37,598 nt of DNA from contig JAGWNO010000002.1 in the NCBI GenBank assembly GCA_028871235.1, positions 1 to 37,598 of the forward strand, read 5' to 3'. Every line of letters begins with the position of its first letter. Within the stretch, counting starts at the first letter, position 1. A program made the position numbers and the translations under genes. This DNA comes from Gammaproteobacteria bacterium. GTDB lineage: Bacteria; Pseudomonadota; Gammaproteobacteria; Natronospirales; REEB76. This document shows positions 8,226 to 14,953 of this stretch, piece by piece. Under the pieces are notes generated by a model. The model saw only the letters and a list, made by a program, of their open reading frames with translations, was not told where the DNA came from and made no database searches.

Positions 8226-8237
8226 TTTGTATACAAA
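8226..8237. promoter_or_regulatory. Perfect 12-base palindrome before xerD
   Basis: TTTGTATACAAA is a perfect palindrome ending 30 bases before the xerD ATG. Two direct copies of GTTAAAT (8189-8195 and 8218-8224) lie just upstream. Together they look like an operator region, but no regulator is identified. Confidence 0.4.
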
Positions 8238-8267
8238 ATAATACACAGGCCTCCAAGAGGTACCCCC

Positions 8268-9227
8268 ATGACGGAAACAGCAGAAACGAGCGGCGCCATC
8301 CACACTACGCATGCCGTCCGCAGCAGCTCCATAACAACCCCTGGTCAGCGGCATGTGGAGCATTTCCTGGATGCCATGTGGAGCGAACGCGGACTGGCGG
8401 AAAATACGCTGTCTGCCTACCGCGCGGACCTGGTAGGTCTCAGCCGCTGGCTCGATGAACAAGGCACCCCGATCAACAGCGCCCGGCGCGAGCACCTGCT
8501 GGCATTTCTCGCCTGGCGTGTGCAGCAAGGTACACGGCCGCGTTCCACCGCACGCCAGCTGTCCAGTATCCGCCGCTTTTACCGGTATCTGCTGCGCGAA
8601 GGCCGCATCACCGAGGATCCAAGCACACGCATCGACATGCCCAAGCTCGGCCGGCCGCTGCCGAAATCCCTGACGGAATCGGAAGTAGAGGCGCTGCTCA
8701 AGGCACCCGTCACCGATGAACCCCTCGGCATCCGCGACCGCGCCATGCTGGAATTGCTGTATGCCACCGGCCTGCGCGTGTCGGAACTGGTGAATCTGCG
8801 ACTCAGCCAGGTGAACCTGCGCCAGGGGGTGGTGCGGGTACTGGGCAAGGGTGACCGCGAGCGGCTCGTGCCCATGGGCGAGGAAGCCCAGAGCTGGATA
8901 GAAAAATACATGGGCAAGGCACGGCTCGAGATCCTCAACGAACAACAGACCGATTACCTGTTCCCCACGCGCCGCAGCGATCACATGACGCGCCAGGCGT
9001 TCTGGCACATCATCAAGCGCTACTCCCAGAAGGCCGATATCCGCACGTCATTGTCGCCGCATACGCTGCGCCACGCCTTCGCCACACACCTGTTGAATCA
9101 CGGTGCGGACTTGCGCGTGGTGCAGATGCTGCTGGGCCATAGCGATGTGTCCACCACGCAGATTTACACCCATGTGGCGCGCGAACGCCTGAAAGACCTG
9201 CACGCCCAGCATCACCCGCGCGGTTGA
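8268..9227 (+). CDS. xerD: Site-specific tyrosine recombinase XerD
   Basis: A 319-residue tyrosine recombinase. The N-terminal SAM-like core-binding domain spans about residues 25-110. The catalytic residues are all present: R170 (TGLRVSEL), K194 (GKGDRER), H265 and R268 (HTLR), H291 (LLGH) and the nucleophile Y300 (QIYTH). XerD with XerC resolves chromosome dimers at dif. Adjacency to dsbC is the standard gammaproteobacterial context and favours XerD over XerC. The start at ATG 8268 follows AAGAGG with 7-base spacing. The N-terminus is about 20 residues longer than usual and Ser/Thr-rich; an upstream in-frame start at 8223 has no ribosome-binding site. Confidence 0.93.
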   Translation: MTETAETSGAIHTTHAVRSSSITTPGQRHVEHFLDAMWSERGLAENTLSAYRADLVGLSRWLDEQGTPINSARREHLLAFLAWRVQQGTRPRSTARQLSSIRRFYRYLLREGRITEDPSTRIDMPKLGRPLPKSLTESEVEALLKAPVTDEPLGIRDRAMLELLYATGLRVSELVNLRLSQVNLRQGVVRVLGKGDRERLVPMGEEAQSWIEKYMGKARLEILNEQQTDYLFPTRRSDHMTRQAFWHIIKRYSQKADIRTSLSPHTLRHAFATHLLNHGADLRVVQMLLGHSDVSTTQIYTHVARERLKDLHAQHHPRG

Positions 9228-9242
9228 AGGGCAGCACGCTTT

Positions 9243-9261
9243 CGCCCCCGGGCCGGGGGCG
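9243..9261. other. GC-rich hairpin between xerD and dsbC
   Basis: CGCCCCC-GGGCC-GGGGGCG forms a very stable stem just after the xerD stop. It has no T-tract, so it is more likely an mRNA stability or processing element than an intrinsic terminator. TATCAT (9264-9269) directly after it could be a -10 element for dsbC. Confidence 0.4.
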
Positions 9262-9333
9262 GGTATCATGGCCGCCGGGAACAAGCCACCGCGCGGCGCT
9301 GTCCCATACGTCATGGTCATTGACCGGGCCCCC

Positions 9334-10074
9334 ATGAAATCCGTGCTTGCTGTTGTGCTTGTGTGTGTGACGCTGCTGGCGGCGGCCGGCGCCCACGCCG
9401 GTGATCGCAGCACGGTAACGGCACAGCTCGCCGGCAAGCTCGGCCTCAAGCCCGCGGACGTGACTCTGGCTCCCATCCCGGGTCTGTACCGCATCATCAT
9501 CGGTCCGCAGGTGGCTTATGTGAGCGCCGACGGCCGTTACCTCATCCGCGGCGAGATCATCGACTTGCATGACGGCAGCAACCTTACGCAACCGCAGCGC
9601 GCCGCGGCGCGGCTCGACTACCTCAAGCGGCTTGGCGACGCCGACATGATCGTGTTCACGCCACCTCACCCCAGGCGCACCATCACCGTGCTCACCGATA
9701 TCGACTGCGAGTACTGCCGCCAGCTGGAGCATGACCGGCCCACGCTCAACGCCATGGGTATCGCGGTGCGCTATCTGTTTTTCCCGCGTGCCGGCGTCGG
9801 CTCGTCCTCGTGGGACAAGGCGGTATCGGTGTGGTGCGCCAAGGACCGCAAGGCGGCGTTCACCGCCGCCATGCAGGGCCATCCGCCGCCGAGCGTCAGC
9901 TGCGATCAGGCGCCAGTCGCGGCGGGCTACCAGTTCGGCGAACTGCTGGGCCTGGATGGCACGCCGGCGATCATCACCGACAAGGGCCAGCTGATCGACG
10001 GCTATCTTCCGGTGCGGGAGCTGGCGTCTGCGCTGGATCTCGCGACGCCGCCCGCGCCCAATGCGGTCCATTGA
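9334..10074 (+). CDS. dsbC: Periplasmic thiol:disulfide interchange protein DsbC
   Basis: A 246-residue exported thioredoxin-fold protein. The signal peptide runs over the first 23 residues (ending AHA-GD). An N-terminal dimerisation domain (about 25-85) precedes the thioredoxin domain with active site C125-E-Y-C128 and a GTPAII cis-Pro loop near residue 211. A second cysteine pair (near residues 169 and 190) matches the structural disulfide of DsbC. DsbC isomerises wrong disulfides in the periplasm. The usual active site is CGYC; a glutamate here should shift its redox potential. Start choice: ATG 9334 gives a clean signal peptide; upstream ATGs at 9268 and 9313 are less suitable. Confidence 0.88.
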   Translation: MKSVLAVVLVCVTLLAAAGAHAGDRSTVTAQLAGKLGLKPADVTLAPIPGLYRIIIGPQVAYVSADGRYLIRGEIIDLHDGSNLTQPQRAAARLDYLKRLGDADMIVFTPPHPRRTITVLTDIDCEYCRQLEHDRPTLNAMGIAVRYLFFPRAGVGSSSWDKAVSVWCAKDRKAAFTAAMQGHPPPSVSCDQAPVAAGYQFGELLGLDGTPAIITDKGQLIDGYLPVRELASALDLATPPAPNAVH

Positions 10075-10083
10075 GCGATGCAC

Positions 10084-10097
10084 TTGATGCAGATCAA
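10084..10097. promoter_or_regulatory. FNR/Anr box
   Basis: TTGATGCAGATCAA is a perfect match to the FNR/Anr consensus TTGAT-N4-ATCAA, inside a longer palindrome (10081-10100). Its centre (10090.5) is 41.5 bases before 10132, which is where the adjacent -10 element predicts transcription to start. This is the class II activator geometry. It points to induction of the pseudoazurin gene under low oxygen. Confidence 0.85.
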
Positions 10098-10119
10098 GTG
10101 TGCGGCCGCGACCCAATGC

Positions 10120-10125
10120 GATAAT
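10120..10125 (+). promoter_or_regulatory. -10 element of the pseudoazurin promoter
   Basis: GATAAT sits at -12 to -7 relative to a start site at 10132, matching the FNR box at -41.5. No TTGACA-like -35 element is present, as expected for an activator-dependent promoter. The leader would be about 84 bases long. Confidence 0.7.
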
Positions 10126-10215
10126 ATTCCCATGTGATGCGCAAATTCCGCATCGAACTCCGCCAGCTTCGCTGCTGCCGGCAGTGTCACCCCAGTCGTT
10201 TGCGAGGAGTCAAAG

Positions 10216-10665
10216 ATGAATAAACTGCTTGTATCGGGTGCAGTATTGGCTGTTTCCCTGTTAGCCGCCAATGCCTATGCCAAGGACTACACCGTCAAGG
10301 AACTGAACACCGGTGCCGACGGCACCTTCGTGTTCGAGCCCGCCTATCTGCACATCCAGCCGGGAGACACGGTGCACTTCGTGGCTGCCGACGCGGGCCA
10401 TGACAGCCAGTCCTTTCTGACGCCCAAGGGCGCGGAGGGTTGGAAGAGTGAGATCAGCAAGGACCTGACGGTGAAGTTCGGCGTGCAGGGCGTCTATCTA
10501 TACGAGTGCAATCCGCATCACCAGTTTGGCATGCTGGGGGTGATCCAGGTGGGCAAGGCCGTCAACGAGGACGCCGCCAAGAAAGCCGCCGCGGCCATGG
10601 AGCAACAGCAGCTCATGAACCAGGGGCGTCTTGAGAAACTGATGCAGGACGTGACAGCCAAGTAA
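10216..10665 (+). CDS. Pseudoazurin (type 1 blue copper protein)
   Basis: A 149-residue exported cupredoxin. The signal peptide ends near ANAYA-KD (residue 22). The type 1 copper ligands are H62 (AGHD), C98 (YECNPH), H101 and M106 (FGMLG), the pseudoazurin spacing. The C-terminal extension of about 35 residues is helical and Ala/Gln-rich, also typical of pseudoazurins. These proteins carry electrons in the periplasm to copper nitrite reductase or other terminal reductases. An FNR-box promoter lies directly upstream. No denitrification enzyme is in the window, so the partner is unknown. GAGGAG precedes the ATG by about 8 bases. Confidence 0.93.
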   Translation: MNKLLVSGAVLAVSLLAANAYAKDYTVKELNTGADGTFVFEPAYLHIQPGDTVHFVAADAGHDSQSFLTPKGAEGWKSEISKDLTVKFGVQGVYLYECNPHHQFGMLGVIQVGKAVNEDAAKKAAAAMEQQQLMNQGRLEKLMQDVTAK

Positions 10666-10684
10666 ATCAAGATCGCCGCCAAAT

Positions 10685-10720
10685 AAAAACGCCCGTCGGT
10701 GAGGACGGGCGTAGTGTTTT
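10685..10720. terminator. Bidirectional rho-independent terminator
   Basis: The stem ACGCCCGTC / GACGGGCGT (10689-10697 with 10704-10712, loop GGTGAG) is flanked by an A-run on the left and AGTGTTTT on the right. It can end transcription of the convergent pseudoazurin and ferredoxin genes; the A-run gives the better T-tract for the ferredoxin direction. Confidence 0.9.
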
Positions 10721-10731
10721 ATGAGCGGATA

Positions 10732-11055
10732 TCAGCGTTCCAGCAGTTTGAGTTTTTCTGTTTTGCCTTCCCATTGCTTGGCATCGGCAGGTGCGGATTT
10801 CTGCTGTGTGAGGACCGGCCAGTTCTTCGCCAGCTCCGCATTGAGCTCGCGGAAATGTTGCTGATCCTCCGGCAGATCGTCCTCGGAGTAAATCGCGTTG
10901 ATCGGACATTCCGGCTCGCACAGGGTGCAGTCAATGCACTCGTCCGGATCGATCACCAGGAAGTTGGGACCCTCATGGAAGCAGTCCACGGGGCATACCT
11001 CCACGCAGTCGGTGTATTTGCACTTGATGCAGTTCTCCGTGACGACGAAGGCCAT
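10732..11055 (-). CDS. fdxA: 7Fe-8S ferredoxin FdxA
   Basis: A 107-residue seven-iron ferredoxin, close to Azotobacter vinelandii ferredoxin I in length and sequence. Cysteines at 9, 12, 17, 21 and 25 (CIKC..., CVEVCPVDC) and a second block CIDCTLCEPECP bind one [3Fe-4S] and one [4Fe-4S] cluster. The C-terminal 40-residue tail with AELAKNWP is retained. It is a cytoplasmic low-potential electron carrier; the partner is unknown. The start is the ATG at 11055 preceded by GGAGG; an in-frame GTG five codons upstream (11070) overlaps the ribosome-binding site and is less likely. Confidence 0.95.
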   Translation of the reverse strand: MAFVVTENCIKCKYTDCVEVCPVDCFHEGPNFLVIDPDECIDCTLCEPECPINAIYSEDDLPEDQQHFRELNAELAKNWPVLTQQKSAPADAKQWEGKTEKLKLLER

Positions 11056-11120
11056 GCTCCATTCCTCCACAGACGCAGATCACCTGCTGATTCTGCCATA
11101 AGCTCCGGCGGCGCGCTGCT

Positions 11121-11663
11121 TCAGGCCGCCGAGGGTTTCCGCCAGACGGTGCTGTGAAACCCGAAGTGGCGCCGGCGGCGGTCTTCGAGGAAGCATTCCA
11201 GGGTGTAGTGCACGCTGGGGAAGGCGATCTCCGCCCAGGGGATAGCCTGCTCCTCGGTCAGCACGGAATCCAGACTCTCCGCTCCCGTGCCGTAGCGCCC
11301 GTCTTTCAGCCGTCCGCGGAACATGAGATGTACCTGGCTGATATGCGGTACGCTCACCAGCGCGAAGGGCGCGATGATTTCCACTTCCGCCAAAGCTTCT
11401 TCCGCAGCTTCACGCATGGCCGCCTGTTCGGTGGTTTCACCGTTCTCCATGAAGCCTGCGGGCAGAGTCCAGTAACCCTTGCGCGGCTCGATGGCACGGC
11501 GGCAGAGCAGTATCTTCCCATCCCATTCGGAAACGCAGCCCACCACCAGCTTGGGGTTCTGGTAATGGATGGTGCCGCAATGCCCGCAGACCCGGCGGGG
11601 CAGGTGGTCGCCGGGCGGTATCTGCACCGTCAACTCGTGACCGCACTGGCTGCAATACTTCAT
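11121..11663 (-). CDS. Zinc-ribbon Nudix hydrolase
   Basis: A 180-residue protein. The N-terminus has a four-cysteine zinc ribbon (CSQC ... CGHC, residues 4-7 and about 28-31). The Nudix box follows (GFMENGE ... REAAEEALAEV, about residues 73-96). The canonical Gly near the end of the box is Leu here, as I recall from some members of this subfamily; the metal-binding glutamates (REAAEE) are intact. Such enzymes hydrolyse nucleoside diphosphates linked to another group, such as NADH or ADP-ribose; the substrate is unknown. The start is the ATG at 11663. The open frame continues upstream to 11771, but that part is tRNA-Leu read in frame and should not be annotated as protein. Confidence 0.88.
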   Translation of the reverse strand: MKYCSQCGHELTVQIPPGDHLPRRVCGHCGTIHYQNPKLVVGCVSEWDGKILLCRRAIEPRKGYWTLPAGFMENGETTEQAAMREAAEEALAEVEIIAPFALVSVPHISQVHLMFRGRLKDGRYGTGAESLDSVLTEEQAIPWAEIAFPSVHYTLECFLEDRRRRHFGFHSTVWRKPSAA

Positions 11664-11689
11664 TCGATGTGCAGGCTGACAGCTGTGGG

Positions 11690-11777
11690 TGGTGCCCGGA
11701 GTCGGAATCGAACCGACACTCCTTTGAGGGGAACGGGATTTTGAGTCCCGCGCGTCTACCAGTTCCGCCACCCGGGC
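11690..11777 (-). tRNA. tRNA-Leu (anticodon CAA)
   Basis: The 88-base minus-strand sequence folds as a class II tRNA. The acceptor stem is GCCCGGG with CTCCGGGC-type pairing at the 3' end. It has the D-arm TGGCGGAACTGGTAGACGC, anticodon stem GGGA/TCCC with loop CTCAAAA (anticodon CAA, reading UUG), a long variable arm, the T-loop GGTTCGATTCC, and an encoded CCA end. It lies 26 bases upstream of the Nudix gene on the same strand. A truncated relative of its 5' half is found at 12147-12185. Confidence 0.97.
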
Positions 11778-11968
11778 AAGGCCTATAAATCACCGAGCTG
11801 CGTTATTCTGGTGTAGGGTCGCGCGTATTTTGCCATAGTCCTGTCATAGTGACGAACTGCTGGGACCCCAAGCTCTTGCCGTAATACCAGCGCGGATATT
11901 CCGCCAATGCACCCGTGCTAAATTTAGCTGAGGCCAGCGCCTGAAGAACCGGGTGCAGTCCAAACTAG

Positions 11969-12091
11969 CTACCAAGCTGATCCAGTCAGTGTCACATCCG
12001 CGTGTTTCCACGCCTCCCGGAACTGCTTTTTAGCCCTTGCCGCCTCAGCGACTTTCTTCTGGGCCTTGTGCACGTCCGTACAACTCAAAAG
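11969..12091 (-). pseudogene. Remnant C-terminal tail of an unidentified protein
   Basis: Reading the minus strand, an open frame follows an in-frame TAG at 12094-12092 and ends in TAG at 11971-11969. It has no usable start. It encodes about 40 residues: a charged helix (VHKAQKKVAEAARAKKQF) followed by REAWKHADVTLTGSAW. The ending has the look of a real protein C-terminus; I recall similar AWKxADVxLT endings in TPR-type proteins but cannot verify it. It is best seen as the decayed end of a gene lost at this site. Confidence 0.45.
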
Positions 12092-12146
12092 CTAGGGGGC
12101 ATGCACCCAGATGCATGGAGGTGTAGAGAGCAGAAAAATTCTGCCC

Positions 12147-12185
12147 TTTTGAGTTCCATGCGTCTACCAGTCCGGCCACCCGGGC
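12147..12185 (-). repeat. Truncated copy of the tRNA-Leu 5' half
   Basis: On the minus strand, 34 of 39 bases match tRNA-Leu(CAA) from its first base (GCCCGGG) to the anticodon loop (CTCAAAA). The match ends at the loop and no 3' half follows. It is in the same orientation as the intact tRNA, 408 bases away. Mismatches are in the D-arm and anticodon stem. It is not functional. Confidence 0.85.
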
Positions 12186-12270
12186 AGGCGACGACCTGTT
12201 GGCACTCTACTGCGCTTGGCATTTCGGACCGAGTTTCCTGCACTTCGGCATTGATTGAGTTGTCCTGACT

Positions 12271-12292
12271 GCGCCCGGCGGGTGCCGGGCGC
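12271..12292. other. Strong hairpin upstream of queA
   Basis: GCGCCCGGC-GGGT-GCCGGGCGC is a perfect 9-base stem with a 4-base loop, 43 bases before the queA start. It has no T-tract. It may be the end of an upstream transcript or part of the queA leader. Confidence 0.45.
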
Positions 12293-12334
12293 GGATTTCT
12301 GGTTGCCCGCCGATGCTGTTACCCTGTGCCGCCT

Positions 12335-13378
12335 ATGCGGCGCCAGGATTTCAATTACCCGCTTCCCGCGGAACTCATCGCCCAGCATCCGCTGCCGGAA
12401 CGCACCGCCAGCCGCCTGTTGTGCCTCGATGGCACCAATGGCCGCTGCACGGACCGGCGGTTCCGGGAGTTGCCGGAGTTGCTCAAGGCCGGTGACCTGC
12501 TGATCTTCAACGATACGCGCGTGATTCCGGCGCGGCTGTTCGGCCGCAAAACAAGCGGTGGTGCGGTAGAACTCCTGGTGGAACGCATCCTGGATGAGCA
12601 CCATGCGCTGGTGCAGGCGCGCTCCAGCAAGCCACTGCGCACCGGCATGCGCATCCGCGTGGCGGATGCCACAGATGTCACGGTTACCGGGCGCGAGGGG
12701 GAGTTCCTGCGCATCGAATTCGCCGCTGCCGCACTGCCGGATTTCCTGTATCAGCATGGTCATGTGCCGCTGCCGCCGTACGTACAGCACGCGGATAGCC
12801 CTGCGGACCGTGAGCGCTATCAGACGGTGTACGCGCGCGTGCCCGGCGCAGTGGCGGCGCCCACCGCGGGCTTGCATTTCGATGCGGCGCTGTTGGCGCA
12901 ACTGGATCAACTGGGGGTGCAGCGCGCCTATGTGACCCTGCACGTGGGGGCCGGCACCTTCCAGCCGCTGCGGGTGGACGATATCCGCGCACACCACATG
13001 CACAGCGAGCGGGTATCGGTGCCGGCGGCCACCTGCGAGGCGGTGGCGCTGGCCCGGGCACGCGGCGGCCGGGTGATCGCCGTGGGCACTACCGCGGTGC
13101 GCAGCCTGGAAGCGGCGGCCAGCGGCAGCGGGCTGCAGCCGTTCTCGGGGGAGACCGCACTCTTTATATATCCGGGCTACCGTTTCCGGGTGGCGGATGC
13201 GCTCATCACCAACTTCCATCTGCCGGAATCCACCTTGCTGATGCTGGTGTGCGCGTTCGCGGGCACGGAAGCTGTGCTCGCCGCCTACCGGCATGCGGTG
13301 GAGCAGCGCTACCGTTTTTTCAGTTACGGGGATGCCATGTTCGTGACGCCCGCGCCGGATGCGAGAATGGGCGCATGA
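12335..13378 (+). CDS. queA: S-adenosylmethionine:tRNA ribosyltransferase-isomerase QueA
   Basis: A 347-residue enzyme of normal family length. It moves the ribosyl part of SAM onto 7-aminomethyl-7-deazaguanine in tRNA, making epoxyqueuosine. Conserved blocks are visible: YPLPAELIAQHPLPERTASR near the N-terminus, the FNDTRVIPARLFGRK segment (about 56-70), AAPTAGLHFD (about 175-184), VTLHVGAGTFQPL and FHLPESTLLML near the C-terminus. ATG 12335 matches the usual N-terminus; a GTG at 12326 is possible. Its stop overlaps the tgt start (ATGA), so the two queuosine genes are translationally coupled. Confidence 0.97.
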   Translation: MRRQDFNYPLPAELIAQHPLPERTASRLLCLDGTNGRCTDRRFRELPELLKAGDLLIFNDTRVIPARLFGRKTSGGAVELLVERILDEHHALVQARSSKPLRTGMRIRVADATDVTVTGREGEFLRIEFAAAALPDFLYQHGHVPLPPYVQHADSPADRERYQTVYARVPGAVAAPTAGLHFDAALLAQLDQLGVQRAYVTLHVGAGTFQPLRVDDIRAHHMHSERVSVPAATCEAVALARARGGRVIAVGTTAVRSLEAAASGSGLQPFSGETALFIYPGYRFRVADALITNFHLPESTLLMLVCAFAGTEAVLAAYRHAVEQRYRFFSYGDAMFVTPAPDARMGA

Positions 13379-14490
13379 AATTCGAGTTACTGCAAACCGA
13401 TGCCGGGGCCCGTCGTGGCCGCATGACCTTCACCCGCGGCACGGTGGAGACACCGGCGTTCATGCCCGTGGGCACCTATGGCACGGTGAAGGCCATGACG
13501 CCGGAAGAACTGCGGGAGGCGGGCGCCGAGATCATCCTCGGCAACACCTTCCATCTGATGCTGCGGCCCGGCACGCAGATCATCCGCGCCCACGGTGACC
13601 TGCATGCTTTCATGCACTGGGAGGGCCCTATCCTCACCGATTCCGGCGGTTTCCAGGTGTTCAGCCTGGCGGAACTCAGGAAGATCAGCGAGCAGGGCGT
13701 CAGCTTTCAGTCGCCGGTGAACGGCGACGCCGTGTTTCTCAGCCCCGAGGATTCCATCCGCGTACAGCATGAGCTGGGCGCGGACATCATCATGGTGTTC
13801 GATGAATGCACGCCCTATCCCGCCACCGAATCCCAGGCGCGCGAATCCATGGAGCTATCCCTGCGCTGGGCACGCCGCTGCAAGCAGGCGCACAGTGCGC
13901 ATGCGGCGGCGCTGTTCGGCATCGTTCAGGGCGGCATGTATCCGGCGCTGCGGCAGACGTCGCTCGCCGGCCTCCGGCAGACGGGTTTTGACGGCTATGC
14001 CATCGGCGGATTGTCGGTGGGCGAGCAGCCGGCGGAGCGCCTGCGGATCCTGGATGCGCTCGGCCCGGGGCTGCCGGCGGAGCAGCCGCGTTATCTCATG
14101 GGCGTGGGCACGCCGGAGGACATCGTCGAGGCGGTGCGCCGCGGCATGGATATGTTCGATTGCGTGCTGCCCACCCGCAATGCCCGTAACGGCCACCTGT
14201 TCACCCGCCAAGGCGTGGTGCGCATCCGCAACAGCGAATACCGGTCCGACACCCGGCCCATCGATGCGGAGTGCGGTTGCTACGCCTGCCGGCACTACAG
14301 CCTGGCCTACCTGCGGCACCTGGACAAATGCGGCGAGATCCTCGCCCCGCGGCTCATGACCATCCACAACCTCTATTACTACCAGTCCCTCATGCGGGAA
14401 TTGCGGGAGGCTGTCAGCGCTGGCCGTTTCACGGCTTATGTGGCGGATTTCTACACCCGGCGGGGAGAAACCACGCCTCCTATGGCATAA
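13375..14490 (+). CDS. tgt: tRNA-guanine transglycosylase Tgt
   Basis: A 371-residue TIM-barrel enzyme that swaps G34 for preQ1 in tRNAs with GUN anticodons, the step before QueA. The base-binding D89 lies in LTDSGGFQVF and the nucleophile D262 in MFDCVLPTRNARNG. The zinc site is C300, C302, C305 and H331 (CGCYAC ... MTIHN). The length equals that of the E. coli enzyme within a few residues. ATG 13375 overlaps the queA stop; the longer open frame upstream lies inside queA and was rejected. Confidence 0.97.
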   Translation: MKFELLQTDAGARRGRMTFTRGTVETPAFMPVGTYGTVKAMTPEELREAGAEIILGNTFHLMLRPGTQIIRAHGDLHAFMHWEGPILTDSGGFQVFSLAELRKISEQGVSFQSPVNGDAVFLSPEDSIRVQHELGADIIMVFDECTPYPATESQARESMELSLRWARRCKQAHSAHAAALFGIVQGGMYPALRQTSLAGLRQTGFDGYAIGGLSVGEQPAERLRILDALGPGLPAEQPRYLMGVGTPEDIVEAVRRGMDMFDCVLPTRNARNGHLFTRQGVVRIRNSEYRSDTRPIDAECGCYACRHYSLAYLRHLDKCGEILAPRLMTIHNLYYYQSLMRELREAVSAGRFTAYVADFYTRRGETTPPMA

Positions 14491-14548
14491 TCCGCGGCCG
14501 CGGACCGGCCCCAACCCGCGCCGGACGTTGTAAAATCCGCATTCTCCC

Positions 14549-14573
14549 GCCGGGCAGCCGCCCGGCTTTGTTT
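14549..14573 (+). terminator. Terminator-like hairpin between tgt and yajC
   Basis: GCCGGGC-AGCC-GCCCGGC followed by TTTGTTT has the form of a rho-independent terminator or attenuator. It ends 21 bases before the yajC ATG. It may separate queA-tgt from yajC-secDF, or only reduce read-through. Confidence 0.55.
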
Positions 14574-14594
14574 GACCAGGACCTAGGATCACCC

Positions 14595-14930
14595 ATGCGC
14601 TACCTAATCTCCGACGCCTACGCCGCCGGCGGCGCGCCCGCCCCGCAGGGCAGCGACCCCATCGTCACTATCGTCATCTTCGGTGCCATCATCGCGTTTT
14701 TCTGGTTCTTCCTCATCCGGCCGCAGCAGAAGCGCCAGAAAGAACACCAGAAAATGCTCACCGCCCTCAACAAGGGCGACGAGGTGGTGACCAACGGCGG
14801 CGTGCTCGGCCGCGTCAAGGACGTGGGCGACCACTTCCTTACGCTGGAGATCGCGCAGGGCGTCGAGATCCGGGTGCAGAAGCAGGCGGTGAGCGCGGTG
14901 CTGCCCAAGGGCACCCTCAAGAACCTTTAG
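14595..14930 (+). CDS. yajC: Sec translocon accessory subunit YajC
   Basis: A 111-residue single-pass inner-membrane protein. The N-terminus MRYLISDAYA is typical. One TM helix (about residues 23-42, VTIVIFGAIIAFFWFFLIRP) is followed by the conserved RPQQKRQKEH segment and a small cytoplasmic beta domain with KGDEVVTNGGVLGRV. YajC associates with SecDF and SecYEG. It starts at ATG 14595; secD follows after 23 bases. Confidence 0.97.
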   Translation: MRYLISDAYAAGGAPAPQGSDPIVTIVIFGAIIAFFWFFLIRPQQKRQKEHQKMLTALNKGDEVVTNGGVLGRVKDVGDHFLTLEIAQGVEIRVQKQAVSAVLPKGTLKNL

Positions 14931-14953
14931 GCCTGCCGGACCGGACTCAAGTC

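Larger units (their letters stand above)
11778..12334. other. Gene-free scar between tRNA-Leu and queA
   Basis: This 557-base stretch has no intact gene. It holds a 12-base palindrome GCTAAATTTAGC (11917-11928), the remnant C-terminus of a gene on the minus strand (11969-12091), and a 10-base inverted repeat AACTCAAAAG / CTTTTGAGTT (12082-12091 and 12146-12155). It also holds a small hairpin GCAGAA-AAA-TTCTGC (12130-12144), a truncated tRNA-Leu copy (12147-12185), and a strong hairpin (12271-12292). The first 50 bases should carry the tRNA promoter, though no consensus -35 was seen. The layout suggests an old insertion and deletion at the tRNA gene. Confidence 0.6.

Noticed and set aside
12271..12292. 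Hairpin before queA as a rho-independent terminator
   Set aside because: The stem is strong but neither side has a T-tract; kept only as an inverted repeat.
12164..13294. A 376-codon open frame on the minus strand
   Set aside because: It is antisense to queA and crosses the truncated tRNA-Leu copy; the queA product is canonical, so this frame is a shadow.
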